In this document: piece after piece, positions 26,984-37,048 of the stretch
How the letters are laid out: each line of letters opens with the position of its first letter
Numbering within the stretch: position 1 is the first letter of the stretch
Assembly (NCBI RefSeq): GCF_001562415.1
Contig: NZ_LOEE01000030.1
Location: 96,936-160,935 of the forward strand
Direction: 5' to 3'
DNA length: 64,000 nt
DNA from: Thermotalea metallivorans
Lineage (GTDB): Bacteria > Bacillota > Clostridia > Peptostreptococcales > Thermotaleaceae
The notes under the pieces: generated by a model
Told to the model about the DNA's origin: nothing
Database searches by the model: none
What the model saw: only the letters and a program-made list of their open reading frames with translations
Position numbers and translations under genes: made by a program

Positions 26984-28743
26984 CTTAACCTTGCTGCAAT
27001 GTCATGCCTAGGGGTAACATAAAGGGTTTTATGGTTGTCATAGATAACCATCCCCGGTTTTGCACCGCTGGGTTTCCGTACATTTTTGATTTCTGTATAG
27101 TCTACAGGCACATTGCCGGACAATTTTCCTTTGCTGTGAAAGGCTGCTAGTTCAGCTGCTTCAAGGATGGTAGTTTCAGGAATGCTTTGTTGGTTGCTGA
27201 TGACAACTACATGTGAGCCGGGAATATCTTTTGTATGAAACCAGAGGTCTTTTTTGGAAGCGATCTTACATGTCAGTGCATCATTTTGCTTATTGTTTTT
27301 GCCGACCAAAATTTGAAAACCGTCAGATGAAATAAAAGATAAAGGAACACTTTTTCTTTTGATTTTCTCTTCTTTATCTTTTCTTTTTCTTAGATAACCT
27401 TCTTCTATCAGTTCATTCCGCACGTCTTCCAAGTCTTGTATATCTGCAGCATTTTCTACGTATACCAATAAATTTTCAAAATACTTGATTTCATTTTCTG
27501 ATTCTTCAAGCTGCACCTTGATTTCTTTAACGGCAGTTTTGGCCTTTGCATATTTTTTGAAGTAACGCTGTGCATTTTGTGCGGGGGACAATCGGGCATC
27601 CAAAGGAATTTTAACGGTTTTTCCCTCTTCATCATAATAATTTATAACTTCTGCTTCTGTATTTCCTTTTTGAATAAGATGAAGATTCGCCGTGAGTAAT
27701 TCTCCAAAAATGCGATACTCTTCGGATTTTTCTGAGGCTGTCAATTCTTCCAGCAGCTTTTGCATCTTTTTATATAGTCTATCCAGCGTTTGTACGATGA
27801 ATTTTCTCAGATCTATAGATTTTTGCTTCAGGCGTTCATGCAAATCTCTTTGTGCATAATAGTCTTCCAGTATATTGCTTATGGAATCGGCAACCATAGC
27901 ATCATAAAGGTGTTCATAGTGTTTTAGGGGTATAGAAGAAAAATCGATTACATGACGATCTGATTTGCCAATAATGATGTTTGGGATATAATTACTGCTG
28001 GTGACGTTCTGAAGTAGATTTGTGAGAGCATCCCATAGGGCATCATACTTACCCATGGTCATATAGGCCATAGGCAAATCTTCGTCTATCTGTGCTCTAT
28101 AACATATCTCCCGTGCAGTCACAGGGCTGATGCCCTGAAGGAAAGTATAAAGGGCTTTTTGAACAGGACAACCTTTGGTTCCGCGATGGAATAAAGATAG
28201 GAAACTGTCTTTATTCAATAGTAAGGGGTTAACCTTATCTTGTCCGGGAGGAGCTATATAGATTTTGCCGGGTAAAATTTCCCGGTAGCGGTTCACATCT
28301 CCGGAGATTCGTTTGATACTATCAATGATTTTGTTTTGGGACTTTTCCACCAGCACCACATTGCTATGCTTTCCCATGATTTCTACGATTAACTGTTTTA
28401 CTGACAGGGAACCCAATTCATCATAATTTTCTACGTCTATGGCAATAATTCTTTCAAATTCTTTTTGCTGAACGGATAATATTTTTCCACCCTGCAGATG
28501 TTTTCTCATCAGCATGCAAAACATAGGGGGGGAAGGGGGATTTTGCTTGGCAGTCGCGGTAAGATGAATCCTGGGATGATGACTGCTGGCAGAAATCAAC
28601 AATCTATAGCTTTTCCCGAGACAACGGATGTGAAGATTGATTTCATCGATTTCGGGTTGGTATATTTTTTCGATTTTCCCATATAATATTTTTTCCTTCA
28701 GTTCATGAACGACGGCTGATATGACCAATCCATCTAAGGGCAT
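26959..28743 (-). CDS. rqcH: Ribosome quality control protein RqcH (NFACT/FbpA family)
   Basis: Binds obstructed 50S subunits with peptidyl-tRNA and directs alanine tailing. 594 aa: NFACT-N domain (MPLDGLVISAVVHEL start), helix-hairpin and long coiled coil (about 270-430), then NFACT-R with LWFHTKDIPGSHVVV. The ATG used has GGAGG 7 bp upstream; two earlier in-frame starts overlap that site. It is the only minus-strand gene between 1 and 44 kb. Partner YlmH is encoded at 19 kb. The last codons are inside the shared terminator. Confidence 0.93.
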   Translation of the reverse strand: MPLDGLVISAVVHELKEKILYGKIEKIYQPEIDEINLHIRCLGKSYRLLISASSHHPRIHLTATAKQNPPSPPMFCMLMRKHLQGGKILSVQQKEFERIIAIDVENYDELGSLSVKQLIVEIMGKHSNVVLVEKSQNKIIDSIKRISGDVNRYREILPGKIYIAPPGQDKVNPLLLNKDSFLSLFHRGTKGCPVQKALYTFLQGISPVTAREICYRAQIDEDLPMAYMTMGKYDALWDALTNLLQNVTSSNYIPNIIIGKSDRHVIDFSSIPLKHYEHLYDAMVADSISNILEDYYAQRDLHERLKQKSIDLRKFIVQTLDRLYKKMQKLLEELTASEKSEEYRIFGELLTANLHLIQKGNTEAEVINYYDEEGKTVKIPLDARLSPAQNAQRYFKKYAKAKTAVKEIKVQLEESENEIKYFENLLVYVENAADIQDLEDVRNELIEEGYLRKRKDKEEKIKRKSVPLSFISSDGFQILVGKNNKQNDALTCKIASKKDLWFHTKDIPGSHVVVISNQQSIPETTILEAAELAAFHSKGKLSGNVPVDYTEIKNVRKPSGAKPGMVIYDNHKTLYVTPRHDIAARLRQNKTESH

Positions 28744-29049
28744 GTCCATTCCTCCAAATATAAAAATTTTCATCTGTACAGTATATCATTATTTTTTAGA
28801 GTTGAAAAGCCTCACCCTTTCTCTCTCTGTAAATCTGTGCAAAAGAAAAAATAACATAGAGAGAATGGCAGAAAGGGGAAGATGGATGTATAATGTCCTA
28901 TATTATCACAAAAAAATAGTTTATAGATCTTATTTTTTGCTAATAAAAATGATATAATTATAAGCTATGATATACTATACAATGAAAATCGTGGAAAATA
29001 TCAATCCATAAATTTTGGCGGCAAAAACATAAATGGAAGGATGACGATG

Positions 29050-29931
29050 ATGATTAAAAGTATGACAGGATTCGGAAGAGGTGAAGCCAGAGATTCGGAG
29101 AGACTGTTTACGGTTGAGATGAAATCGGTCAATCATCGGTATAATGATATTGTAGTGCGGATGCCGAAACGGTTGACTTATTTGGAAGAAAAAATGAAGG
29201 ATATGGTGAGAAACGAAATTAAGCGGGGCAGGGTAGAAATTTATGTTACCCTTGAAAATTTAGGAACGGGAGATACAAAAATTTCTTTAAACCATCCTTT
29301 GGCTGCCCAATATTATCAATGTCTTCGAGAAATAAAAAACAGTTTTGAAGTAAAAGATGATATTTCAGTCTCTCTGTTTTCCAAATTTCCCGATGTATTT
29401 ATCATAGAATCTAGAGAAGAGGATGAAGATGAGATCTGGCAATGTCTGAAAAATGCGGCGAATCAGGCGCTGGAGGCATTGGTGGCCATGAGAATTGCGG
29501 AAGGGGAGAAGCTAGCTCTGGATATACGCAGCAGATGTGATTACATAGAGAACATTGTGCGTATCATTGAAGAGAGAAGTCCGGAGGTTGTGCAGGCATA
29601 TAAAACGAAACTAAAGGAACGAATTCGCGAGATGCTAGAGGAAGCCGTTGCGGTGGATGATTATCGGTTAAGTATGGAGGCAGCAATTTACGCAGACAGG
29701 AGTAATATCACCGAGGAAATTGTCAGACTGAACAGTCATATTGCTCAGTTGAGGAAGTCTTTAAAAGAAAGCCAGCCTATCGGAAGAAAACTGGACTTTT
29801 TAATTCAAGAGATGAATAGAGAAATCAATACCATCGGGTCTAAAGCAAATGATCTAGAAATTATTAATTATGTAGTTGATGTAAAAAGCGAATTGGAAAA
29901 AATCAGGGAACAAGTGCAAAATATTGAATAG
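29050..29931 (+). CDS. yicC: YicC/YloC family endoribonuclease
   Basis: 293 aa beginning [12 protein letters not shown], the invariant YicC N-terminus, and ending with the DUF1732 segment [24 protein letters not shown]. YicC proteins are RNases that act on sRNA or mRNA ends. Three ATGs cluster; the third is chosen because it gives the family start and is 9 bp from GGAAGG. A TATAAT at 28953-28958 may be the -10 for this unit, but no good -35 is seen. remA is 11 bp downstream. Confidence 0.93.
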   Translation: MIKSMTGFGRGEARDSERLFTVEMKSVNHRYNDIVVRMPKRLTYLEEKMKDMVRNEIKRGRVEIYVTLENLGTGDTKISLNHPLAAQYYQCLREIKNSFEVKDDISVSLFSKFPDVFIIESREEDEDEIWQCLKNAANQALEALVAMRIAEGEKLALDIRSRCDYIENIVRIIEERSPEVVQAYKTKLKERIREMLEEAVAVDDYRLSMEAAIYADRSNITEEIVRLNSHIAQLRKSLKESQPIGRKLDFLIQEMNREINTIGSKANDLEIINYVVDVKSELEKIREQVQNIE

Positions 29932-29942
29932 GAGGTTTGAAA

Positions 29943-30230
29943 ATGAGCATAAAATTGATTAATATAGGATTTGGGAATATTGTATCGGCCAATCGCCTGG
30001 TGGCAATTGTAAGTCCTGAGTCTGCACCGATTAAGAGAATTATCCAGGAGGCAAGGGACAGGGGGATGTTGATTGATGCTACCTATGGCAGAAGAACTCG
30101 GGCTGTGATTATTACAGACAGCGACCATATTATTTTATCGGCAGTACAGCCAGAGACAGTGGCCCATCGATTGACTGCAAAGGATGACGGCGCAAAAGAC
30201 GCCGCTGAAAATTTCATAAAGAACGAGTAG
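29943..30230 (+). CDS. remA: Matrix/biofilm regulator RemA (DUF370)
   Basis: 95-aa DNA-binding protein of the RemA family; in B. subtilis an octameric ring that activates matrix and osmoprotection genes. The conserved [20 protein letters not shown] and [13 protein letters not shown] segments are all present. ATG with AGGAGG 7 bp upstream. Conserved in the yicC-remA-gmk-rpoZ order even in non-biofilm Clostridia, so its targets here are unknown. Confidence 0.95.
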   Translation: MSIKLINIGFGNIVSANRLVAIVSPESAPIKRIIQEARDRGMLIDATYGRRTRAVIITDSDHIILSAVQPETVAHRLTAKDDGAKDAAENFIKNE

Positions 30231-30249
30231 CAAAAAGGGGAATTTTAAA

Positions 30250-30861
30250 ATGGATAAAGGATTACTGATTGTCGTTTCCGGACCTTCTGGAGCAGGAAAA
30301 GGGACGATATGCAAGCAGTTGCTGGATGTTGAGCCGGATATCATGCTTTCCGTTTCTGCCACCACAAGGGCGCCGAGAAAAGGAGAAGTGGAAGGCAAAA
30401 ATTATTATTTTATGACCAAACAGCATTTTGAAGAGCTCATTGCAAAGGATGAATTTTTGGAATATGCCCATGTGTACGGAAATTACTATGGGACGCCCAA
30501 AAGGTATGTTCAAGAAAAAACAGCCCAAGGAAAAGATGTGTTGCTGGAAATTGATATCCAAGGTGCCCTCCAAGTGAAAGAAAAATATCCTCATGGTGTT
30601 TTTATATTTATACTGCCCCCTTCTATGAAGGAATTGAAACAGCGGATTATTCACAGGGGTACGGAGAGCGAAGCTGCCATAGAGCAAAGATTTATGGCTG
30701 CCTTCGAGGAAATCGACTATGTTAAAAAGTACGATTATTGTATTATTAATGATGACTTGGGTAATGCCGTAGACAAAGTAAGGGCAATTATTAAAGCAGA
30801 AAAGTGTAAAGTAACGGAAGATATTGAAAAGATAATATCAAGGTTTAAGGAGGAGATATAA
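30250..30861 (+). CDS. gmk: Guanylate kinase
   Basis: Phosphorylates GMP to GDP. 203 aa; P-loop VSGPSGAGKGT, GMP-binding TTRAPRKGEVEGKNYYF and EFLEYAHVYGNYYGTP, LEIDIQGA. AAAGGGG lies 9 bp before the ATG. Its stop overlaps the rpoZ start by one base. Confidence 0.97.
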   Translation: MDKGLLIVVSGPSGAGKGTICKQLLDVEPDIMLSVSATTRAPRKGEVEGKNYYFMTKQHFEELIAKDEFLEYAHVYGNYYGTPKRYVQEKTAQGKDVLLEIDIQGALQVKEKYPHGVFIFILPPSMKELKQRIIHRGTESEAAIEQRFMAAFEEIDYVKKYDYCIINDDLGNAVDKVRAIIKAEKCKVTEDIEKIISRFKEEI

Positions 30862-31064
30862 TGTTATATCCATCAATTAATCATCTATTAGAAAAAGTAG
30901 ACAGCCGCTATACGCTGGTGGTAGCTGCAGCGAAAAGAGCCCGTGAAATCATAGACGGCAGTGCCATATTGGCAAAGGTAAATTCAAGCAAGCCTGTAAC
31001 CATTGCTACCTATGAGATTGCCGAAGGCAAAATCCAATACAAAAGATTAGATTCGGAGAAATAA
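30861..31064 (+). CDS. rpoZ: RNA polymerase omega subunit
   Basis: 67-aa omega subunit that supports RNA polymerase assembly. Conserved YTLVVAAAKRAREI and KPVTIATYEIAEGKI. AAGGAGGAG is upstream of the ATG within the end of gmk, so translation is coupled. Confidence 0.95.
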   Translation: MLYPSINHLLEKVDSRYTLVVAAAKRAREIIDGSAILAKVNSSKPVTIATYEIAEGKIQYKRLDSEK

Positions 31065-31075
31065 AGAGGTGTATC

Positions 31076-32278
31076 ATGTATAAAAATAAAAATGTAGTAT
31101 TGGGAGTGACGGGAGGGATTGCAGTCTACAAGGCAGCCGATATTGTAAGCCGCCTGAAAAAGCTGTGCATCAATGTTCATGTAATTATGACGAAATCGGC
31201 CCAAGAATTTGTTCAGCCCCTGACTTTTCAATCCCTCTCCCAGAACTATGTAGTAACGGATATGTTTGCTGAACCAAAGACTTGGGATGTGGAGCATATT
31301 TCTTTAGCGCAAAAAGCAGATTTATTTTTGATTGCCCCTGCAACGGCCAATGCCATCGGAAAAATAGCCAATGGGATCGCAGATGATATGTTGACCACAA
31401 CAGTGATGGCTACGAAGGCCCCTGTATTGATTGCTCCGGCAATGAATACCAATATGTATGAGAACCCCATTGTACAAGAAAATATCCGAAAGTTGGAGGC
31501 ATTGGGCTATACATTGATCGAACCGGCTTCAGGCCGTTTGGCTTGTGGAGATTATGGAAAGGGCAAGCTAGCCGATCCGGAAATAATTGTTGAAGAAGTG
31601 CTGAAAATGCTGAATTCGTCCAAGGATTTGGCGGGGCTCAAATTTGTAGTAACAGCAGGACCTACGCGGGAGTCGATAGATCCTGTTCGCTATATCACCA
31701 ACCATTCATCGGGAAAAATGGGCTATGCTATTGCAGAAAGGGCTGCCAAAAGAGGTGCTGAGGTCGTTCTTATTTCCGGACCTACCCACCTTCCCACGCC
31801 GCCAGGGGTGCAGCGAATCGATGTGATCAGTACCAATGATATGTATGAAGCCGTAATGAATCATCTGGAGTGGGCGGATGTGTTTATAAAATCCGCAGCC
31901 GTTGCAGACTATAGACCTAAGGCAGTAGCTGTAAATAAAATAAAAAAGGGAGAAGGAGATTTAACAATTGAATTCACAAGAAATCCAGATATCTTGAAGG
32001 AATTAGGAAAAAGAAAAAGGAACGGACAGATTTTGGTAGGCTTTGCTGCAGAGACCCAAGGGCTGATTGCCAATGCAAAGGCTAAAGTAGAAACAAAAAA
32101 TCTGGACTTTATTGTCGCCAATGATCTTACAAAAGAAGGAGCAGGCTTTCAGTCAGATACAAATATTGTAACCATGATTGACAAGTATGGAAATATGGAA
32201 CATTATGACCTGATGCCGAAAAAGGAACTGGCAGATACTATTTTAAACAAGATTAAATCATTGTTAGGAAGGGAGTAG
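31076..32278 (+). CDS. coaBC: Bifunctional phosphopantothenoylcysteine decarboxylase / phosphopantothenate-cysteine ligase
   Basis: Two steps of coenzyme A synthesis. The N-terminal CoaC flavoprotein domain has GVTGGIAVYKAAD, WDVEHISL with the active-site His, PAMNTNMYENP, and SGRLACGDYGKG with the catalytic Cys. The CoaB domain starts about 190 with VTAGPTRESIDPVRYITN. 400 aa, usual length. With coaD further downstream, two CoA genes lie in the window. Stop codon lies in the terminator stem. Confidence 0.96.
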   Translation: MYKNKNVVLGVTGGIAVYKAADIVSRLKKLCINVHVIMTKSAQEFVQPLTFQSLSQNYVVTDMFAEPKTWDVEHISLAQKADLFLIAPATANAIGKIANGIADDMLTTTVMATKAPVLIAPAMNTNMYENPIVQENIRKLEALGYTLIEPASGRLACGDYGKGKLADPEIIVEEVLKMLNSSKDLAGLKFVVTAGPTRESIDPVRYITNHSSGKMGYAIAERAAKRGAEVVLISGPTHLPTPPGVQRIDVISTNDMYEAVMNHLEWADVFIKSAAVADYRPKAVAVNKIKKGEGDLTIEFTRNPDILKELGKRKRNGQILVGFAAETQGLIANAKAKVETKNLDFIVANDLTKEGAGFQSDTNIVTMIDKYGNMEHYDLMPKKELADTILNKIKSLLGRE

Positions 32279-32298
32279 AGGATGCTACTCCTTTTTTT
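32272..32298 (+). terminator. Terminator after coaBC
   Basis: Stem GGAGTAG / CTACTCC, 6-nt loop, T8 tail. Ends the yicC-coaBC unit. Confidence 0.9.
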
Positions 32299-32394
32299 AT
32301 AGATTGGTAAAAAATTTTCTTAGCAAGAACTCATGGAAGATGTTGTTTTTTCTGTTATAATAACATTAAGCATTCGATGGTGGGTGAAAAATCA

Positions 32395-34878
32395 ATGGAA
32401 AAAACAAGTTATGCCGAAGTTGTGGTGAATAACAGAAGCAATCAAACCAATATGACATATACCTATGGGATACCGAAAGATTTATCTGATCGTGTATCGA
32501 TAGGATCTCGGGTAATGGTACCCTTTGGGAAGGGCAACAAATTGGTAGAGGGATATGTGCTGAGTAAGGATGAAGGACTTTCCATTCAGCTTTCTAAGAT
32601 AAAGTACATTCAAAGAGTACTGGATGAAGAAAGTTTGTTATCGGAGAAGATGATTGACTTGTGCAAGTGGATGAGGGAAGAATATCTGTGTACTTATATG
32701 GATGCGATACAGTGTATCATACCGACGGGGATATCTTATAAAACAGAAAAAAAGATAAGATTGTGCCGAGATGTTTCCATGGAAGAATGGGGACAAGGGG
32801 GATTTACTGACAGACAATGGGCGGTGATGAAAGTATTGCGCAAACATCCCAATGTTTCAGAGGATGCCTTAAGGCAGTTGTTAGATTTTGACCCCTCCAG
32901 CACCCTTAGAAGTCTTGAAGCAAAAAACATAATCTTTATAGAGTATCAATTGAAAAATAATGTAAGCATCCTTACGGAAAAGGTAATCAGGCTTTCCGCA
33001 AAGGAAAAGATCCATGAGGAGATAAGCAAATTAAACCAGAATGCAAAAAAACAAAAGCAGCTATTGGAATATTTAGCAAACCATGGGGAGATAGCATGGT
33101 CCAAGTTAAAGGAATCGTTGGATATATCCCCAAGCACCATCGAATCCTTAACAAAGAAAGGTTTGGTGCATGTGGAGACCGTTGAAAAAAGAAGAGTTCC
33201 CTATGGAGATTTTCCCGTTGAGGCAACTGGACCCCATGGATTGACGGAAGAACAGAAAAAGGTAGTGGAACAGGTTATACCTCATATTATGGATGCTAAA
33301 TACCAGCCTTTTTTGCTTCATGGGGTCACAGGAAGTGGGAAAACGGAAGTCTATATGCAGATTATCGACCAAGTTTTGAAGCAATCTAAGGAAGCCATTG
33401 TCCTTGTACCGGAGATATCTTTAACTCCCCAGATGATCGAAAGGTTCAAAGGTCGTTTTGGCAATAATATTGCTGTACTGCACAGCAAGCTTTCTTTAGG
33501 GGAAAGGCTTGATGAGTGGAACCGAATCAAAAATGGGGAAGTAAAGATTGCTGTGGGTGCCAGGTCGGCTGTTTTTGCACCATTTCACAATCTAGGAATC
33601 ATTATTGTAGACGAGGAGCACGAGCATACATATAAATCTGAGAGTAGCCCGAAATATCATGCGGTAGAAGTGGCAGAATTTCGATGCAGGCAACATGGGG
33701 CCGTATTGCTTTTGGGATCTGCTACTCCCTCCCTTGAAAGTTATTATAAGGCAGAAAAAGGGGAATATAAAAAACTGGTGATGCAGAACAGATATAATCA
33801 AAATGATTTGCCCAGTATCCAGATCGTGGACATGAGAACAGAGTTGCAGAAGGGGAATAAAAGTGTATTTAGTGAAAGTTTGTATAGGGAAATAAAGCAA
33901 AATTTAGAAAATAAAGAACAGACCATACTTTTTTTGAATCGACGGGGATATTCTACTTTTATTTCATGCAGAAACTGCGGATATGTGGCAAAATGTCCCC
34001 ACTGTGAAATATCCCTTACATATCATAAAAATGTCCACTACATATCTTGCCATTACTGTCATTATAGGCAGCAGCCTCCGGACATATGTCCTAAATGCGG
34101 CAGCAAATATATTAAATATTTTGGTGCGGGGACCGAAAAAATTGAAAAAGTTACGGGAAAATTGTTTCCTACAGCTAAAATTATAAGGCTGGATTTAGAC
34201 ACAACTTCCAGAAAAGGATCCATGGAGAGGATTATGCAGGAGATTAAACAAGGAAAAGCCGATATTATCATAGGAACCCAAATGATCGCCAAAGGATTGG
34301 ATTTTCCAAATGTAACCCTGGTGGGCGTGATTGCGGCTGACATGAATTTGAATTTGCCTGAATTTCGGGCTGCCGAACGGACATTTCAGCTTATCACCCA
34401 GGTAGCAGGCAGGGCCGGGCGAGGAAGGCGCATGGGTCGCGTCGTTGTCCAGACCTATGACCCGGAGCATTTTGCCATCCAAGCTTCACAAAACCATGAT
34501 TTTATATCTTTTTATGAGCAAGAGATATTGATGAGAAAGGAATTCTTGTATCCGCCTTTTTCAAGATTGATCAATATTACCATAGCCGGTACGAAGGAAT
34601 CAGAAGTAATCAAAACGGCTGATCATTTTGCCACAGCCCTTCGGCAAAGAATGGGCAGTGAAAAAATCCCGTCCGAAGAGACAGTCTTTGGACCAAGTCC
34701 TGCTCCATTATCCAAGATCAAGGAAAAATACAGGTGGCAGATTGTTATTAAAAGCAAACTGATTGACCAAACTGCTTTAAAGGGTATAATAAATAATATA
34801 AGAAACGACATAACGGATAGAAATTATGCCAATGACATCAGTATAAGCATCGATGTCAATCCGTTTCATATGCTTTAA
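32395..34878 (+). CDS. priA: Primosomal replication restart helicase PriA
   Basis: 3'-5' helicase that reloads the replisome at collapsed forks. 827 aa: 3'BD domain, winged helix, Walker A GVTGSGKTEVY, DEEH box, GSATPSLES, and the zinc-binding cysteines CRNCGYVAKCPHC and CHYCHYRQQPPDICPKCG, then helicase motifs including QVAGRAGRG. ATG chosen with GGTGGGTG upstream; the GTG 18 bp earlier is part of that site. TATAAT at 32356-32361 may be the -10. First of priA-def-fmt. Confidence 0.96.
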   Translation: MEKTSYAEVVVNNRSNQTNMTYTYGIPKDLSDRVSIGSRVMVPFGKGNKLVEGYVLSKDEGLSIQLSKIKYIQRVLDEESLLSEKMIDLCKWMREEYLCTYMDAIQCIIPTGISYKTEKKIRLCRDVSMEEWGQGGFTDRQWAVMKVLRKHPNVSEDALRQLLDFDPSSTLRSLEAKNIIFIEYQLKNNVSILTEKVIRLSAKEKIHEEISKLNQNAKKQKQLLEYLANHGEIAWSKLKESLDISPSTIESLTKKGLVHVETVEKRRVPYGDFPVEATGPHGLTEEQKKVVEQVIPHIMDAKYQPFLLHGVTGSGKTEVYMQIIDQVLKQSKEAIVLVPEISLTPQMIERFKGRFGNNIAVLHSKLSLGERLDEWNRIKNGEVKIAVGARSAVFAPFHNLGIIIVDEEHEHTYKSESSPKYHAVEVAEFRCRQHGAVLLLGSATPSLESYYKAEKGEYKKLVMQNRYNQNDLPSIQIVDMRTELQKGNKSVFSESLYREIKQNLENKEQTILFLNRRGYSTFISCRNCGYVAKCPHCEISLTYHKNVHYISCHYCHYRQQPPDICPKCGSKYIKYFGAGTEKIEKVTGKLFPTAKIIRLDLDTTSRKGSMERIMQEIKQGKADIIIGTQMIAKGLDFPNVTLVGVIAADMNLNLPEFRAAERTFQLITQVAGRAGRGRRMGRVVVQTYDPEHFAIQASQNHDFISFYEQEILMRKEFLYPPFSRLINITIAGTKESEVIKTADHFATALRQRMGSEKIPSEETVFGPSPAPLSKIKEKYRWQIVIKSKLIDQTALKGIINNIRNDITDRNYANDISISIDVNPFHML

Positions 34879-34893
34879 TGAAGGAGGAAATAT

Positions 34894-35334
34894 ATGGCGA
34901 TTCGAAATATATTAAAAGATGGAGATCCTACCCTAAGAAAAAAATCCAGAGAAGTTGAAAAAATAGACCAAAGAATATTGACCCTATTGGATGATATGAT
35001 AGAGACCATGTATGAAGCTGATGGCGTGGGATTAGCGGCGCCCCAGGTAGGTATATTGAAAAGAATCATTGTCATTGATGTAGGAGAAGGCGTGATTGAA
35101 ATGATCAATCCTGTCATTATAGAAACCAGCGGGGAACAGATTGAAGCAGAAGGCTGTTTGAGCATTCCTGGTGTCACAGGGGATGTAAAGAGGCCCGAAA
35201 AAGTGAAAGTACAGGGCTTGAATCGACAGGGGAAAAGAATTGAAGTGATAGGAGAAGGTTTATTGGCTAGAGCTTTATGCCACGAAATCGATCATCTTGA
35301 TGGTATACTTTTTACGGATAAAGTGATAAAATAG
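34894..35334 (+). CDS. def: Peptide deformylase
   Basis: Removes the formyl group from nascent proteins. 146 aa with the three metal-site motifs [18 protein letters not shown] and [13 protein letters not shown] is placed before ATG; fmt follows 10 bp later. Confidence 0.96.
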   Translation: MAIRNILKDGDPTLRKKSREVEKIDQRILTLLDDMIETMYEADGVGLAAPQVGILKRIIVIDVGEGVIEMINPVIIETSGEQIEAEGCLSIPGVTGDVKRPEKVKVQGLNRQGKRIEVIGEGLLARALCHEIDHLDGILFTDKVIK

Positions 35335-35344
35335 GAGGGAATCT

Positions 35345-36292
35345 ATGAAGATTGTTTTTATGGGAACCCCTGATTTTGCAGTTCCTTGCCTTGAGGAAAT
35401 CATCCATGGCAATCATGAAGTACAAGCGGTTGTAACCCAGCCTGACCGGCCCAAGGGAAGAGGGAAAAAACTGACGTATCCTCCTGTAAAGGAGAAGGCA
35501 TTGCAGTATCATCTGCCTGTTTTTCAACCGGAAAGGGTAAAGGAGCTTAGGTTTGTAGAGGAGTTAAAAAAACTTTCTCCAGATTGCATTGTGGTTGTAG
35601 CTTTTGGTCAAATCTTGCCCAAGGATATTTTAGATATTCCTCCCTTGGGCTGCATTAATGTACATGCTTCTCTGCTCCCGAAATATCGGGGTGCTGCCCC
35701 TATCCATTGGGCAATTATTAATGGAGAGGAAGTAACAGGTGTAACCACCATGTATATGGACGAAGGCCTAGATACAGGGGATATCATTTTAAAAAAGGAA
35801 ATTTTCATTGGTGATAAAACTACAGGGGAGCTCCATGAGGAAATGGCTCAAGAAGGAGCAAAACTTTTAGGAGAAACCCTTCGTTTGATTGGGGAACATA
35901 AGGCTCCCAGGGAAAAACAGCGAGAGGCTGACAGTTCCTATGCACCGATGATCGATAAAAAACTTGGAAATATTGACTGGTCCAAATCGGCAAGGGATAT
36001 CTACAATCTTATCAGGGGAGTCAACCCTTGGCCTGGAGCATATACGACTTATAAAGGAGAAAAATTTAAAATCTGGAAATCAAAAATAGTGTACAAAGAT
36101 TGCCAAGAACGGCCTGGAAAAATTATAAAGGTAGACAGAAACGGCATTCTAGTGTGTACAGGCTCCTATATGCTGAATATAGAAGAAATTCAATTTCCCA
36201 ATAGCCGTTCCATGACAGTGGATGCCTATCTAAGGGGACATGTATTGGAAGAAAATACAATTTTAGGTGAATCAAATGTGGATGAATCATGA
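35345..36292 (+). CDS. fmt: Methionyl-tRNA formyltransferase
   Basis: Formylates initiator Met-tRNA. 315 aa with FMGTPDFAVPCLE, the folate-binding active site HASLLPKYRGAAPIHWAIING and D-T-G-D in GLDTGDII. C-terminal OB-like domain from about 205. The DUF116 gene starts within its last codons. Confidence 0.96.
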   Translation: MKIVFMGTPDFAVPCLEEIIHGNHEVQAVVTQPDRPKGRGKKLTYPPVKEKALQYHLPVFQPERVKELRFVEELKKLSPDCIVVVAFGQILPKDILDIPPLGCINVHASLLPKYRGAAPIHWAIINGEEVTGVTTMYMDEGLDTGDIILKKEIFIGDKTTGELHEEMAQEGAKLLGETLRLIGEHKAPREKQREADSSYAPMIDKKLGNIDWSKSARDIYNLIRGVNPWPGAYTTYKGEKFKIWKSKIVYKDCQERPGKIIKVDRNGILVCTGSYMLNIEEIQFPNSRSMTVDAYLRGHVLEENTILGESNVDES

Positions 36293-37046
36293 TAAGCAAA
36301 ATCATATTTTATTGATTGTGATTATTTTTGTACTCATGTTTTTGTTTGCGGGGACTGCAGTCATATCCTTTTACCTTGCCTATACAAGCAATCTTGTATT
36401 GTATAAAATGGTTTTGAATATAATACTTATAGCTGCATCTTTTATGAGCTTCTATATTTTTATGAATTCTATTTTCATCATAAAGCTGCTGAGAGGTCAA
36501 ACAATATCAGTCCTTGGCAGAAAAGTGGTGAAATCTTCATTGGGATTCATATATCCTAAGATTGTTCATTTAGGTGCAATTTTTGGATTAAACAAAGATA
36601 AGATTCAAGAAATTTTTTCAGAGATCAATAACCGAATCATTTTGTCCCAGAGGCTCAAAGTCAGGCCGGAGGAAATATTGGTGTTATTGCCTCATTGCCT
36701 GCAGCGGTCTGCGTGCAAACATAAAATCACCAATGACATTTCTAATTGTAAAAGGTGCGCTGCTTGTGATATTGATGATTTAATTGAATTAAAAGAGAAA
36801 TACGATGTGAAAATGTTTGTGGCTACCGGAGGAACCGTTGCGAGAAAAATTATTAAGGAACAAACGACAAGGGCAATTATTGCCGTGGCCTGTGAAAGGG
36901 ACTTGATCAGCGGGATTTTGGACGTTCGGGGAATACCTGTCATCGGCATTGTAAATGATCGTCCAGAAGGGCCTTGTATGAACACTCGCGTAAAAGCAAG
37001 ACAAATTGAAGAAATAATTCAGCATTTTATCGGTGAGGAGGAATGA
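36276..37046 (+). CDS. DUF116 family cysteine-rich membrane protein
   Basis: 256 aa with two membrane helices (about 10-33 and 45-70) and a cytoplasmic domain carrying conserved cysteines: LPHCLQRSACKHKIT, CKRCAACDIDDL and AVACERDL. These look like metal or Fe-S ligands, but function is unknown. The next part, FVATGGTVARKI, and GIVNDRPEGPC are typical of DUF116. ATG at 36276 has AGGTGA 5 bp upstream, inside fmt; a GTG 9 bp earlier is less likely. Confidence 0.85.
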   Translation: MWMNHDKQNHILLIVIIFVLMFLFAGTAVISFYLAYTSNLVLYKMVLNIILIAASFMSFYIFMNSIFIIKLLRGQTISVLGRKVVKSSLGFIYPKIVHLGAIFGLNKDKIQEIFSEINNRIILSQRLKVRPEEILVLLPHCLQRSACKHKITNDISNCKRCAACDIDDLIELKEKYDVKMFVATGGTVARKIIKEQTTRAIIAVACERDLISGILDVRGIPVIGIVNDRPEGPCMNTRVKARQIEEIIQHFIGEEE

Positions 37047-37048
37047 AG

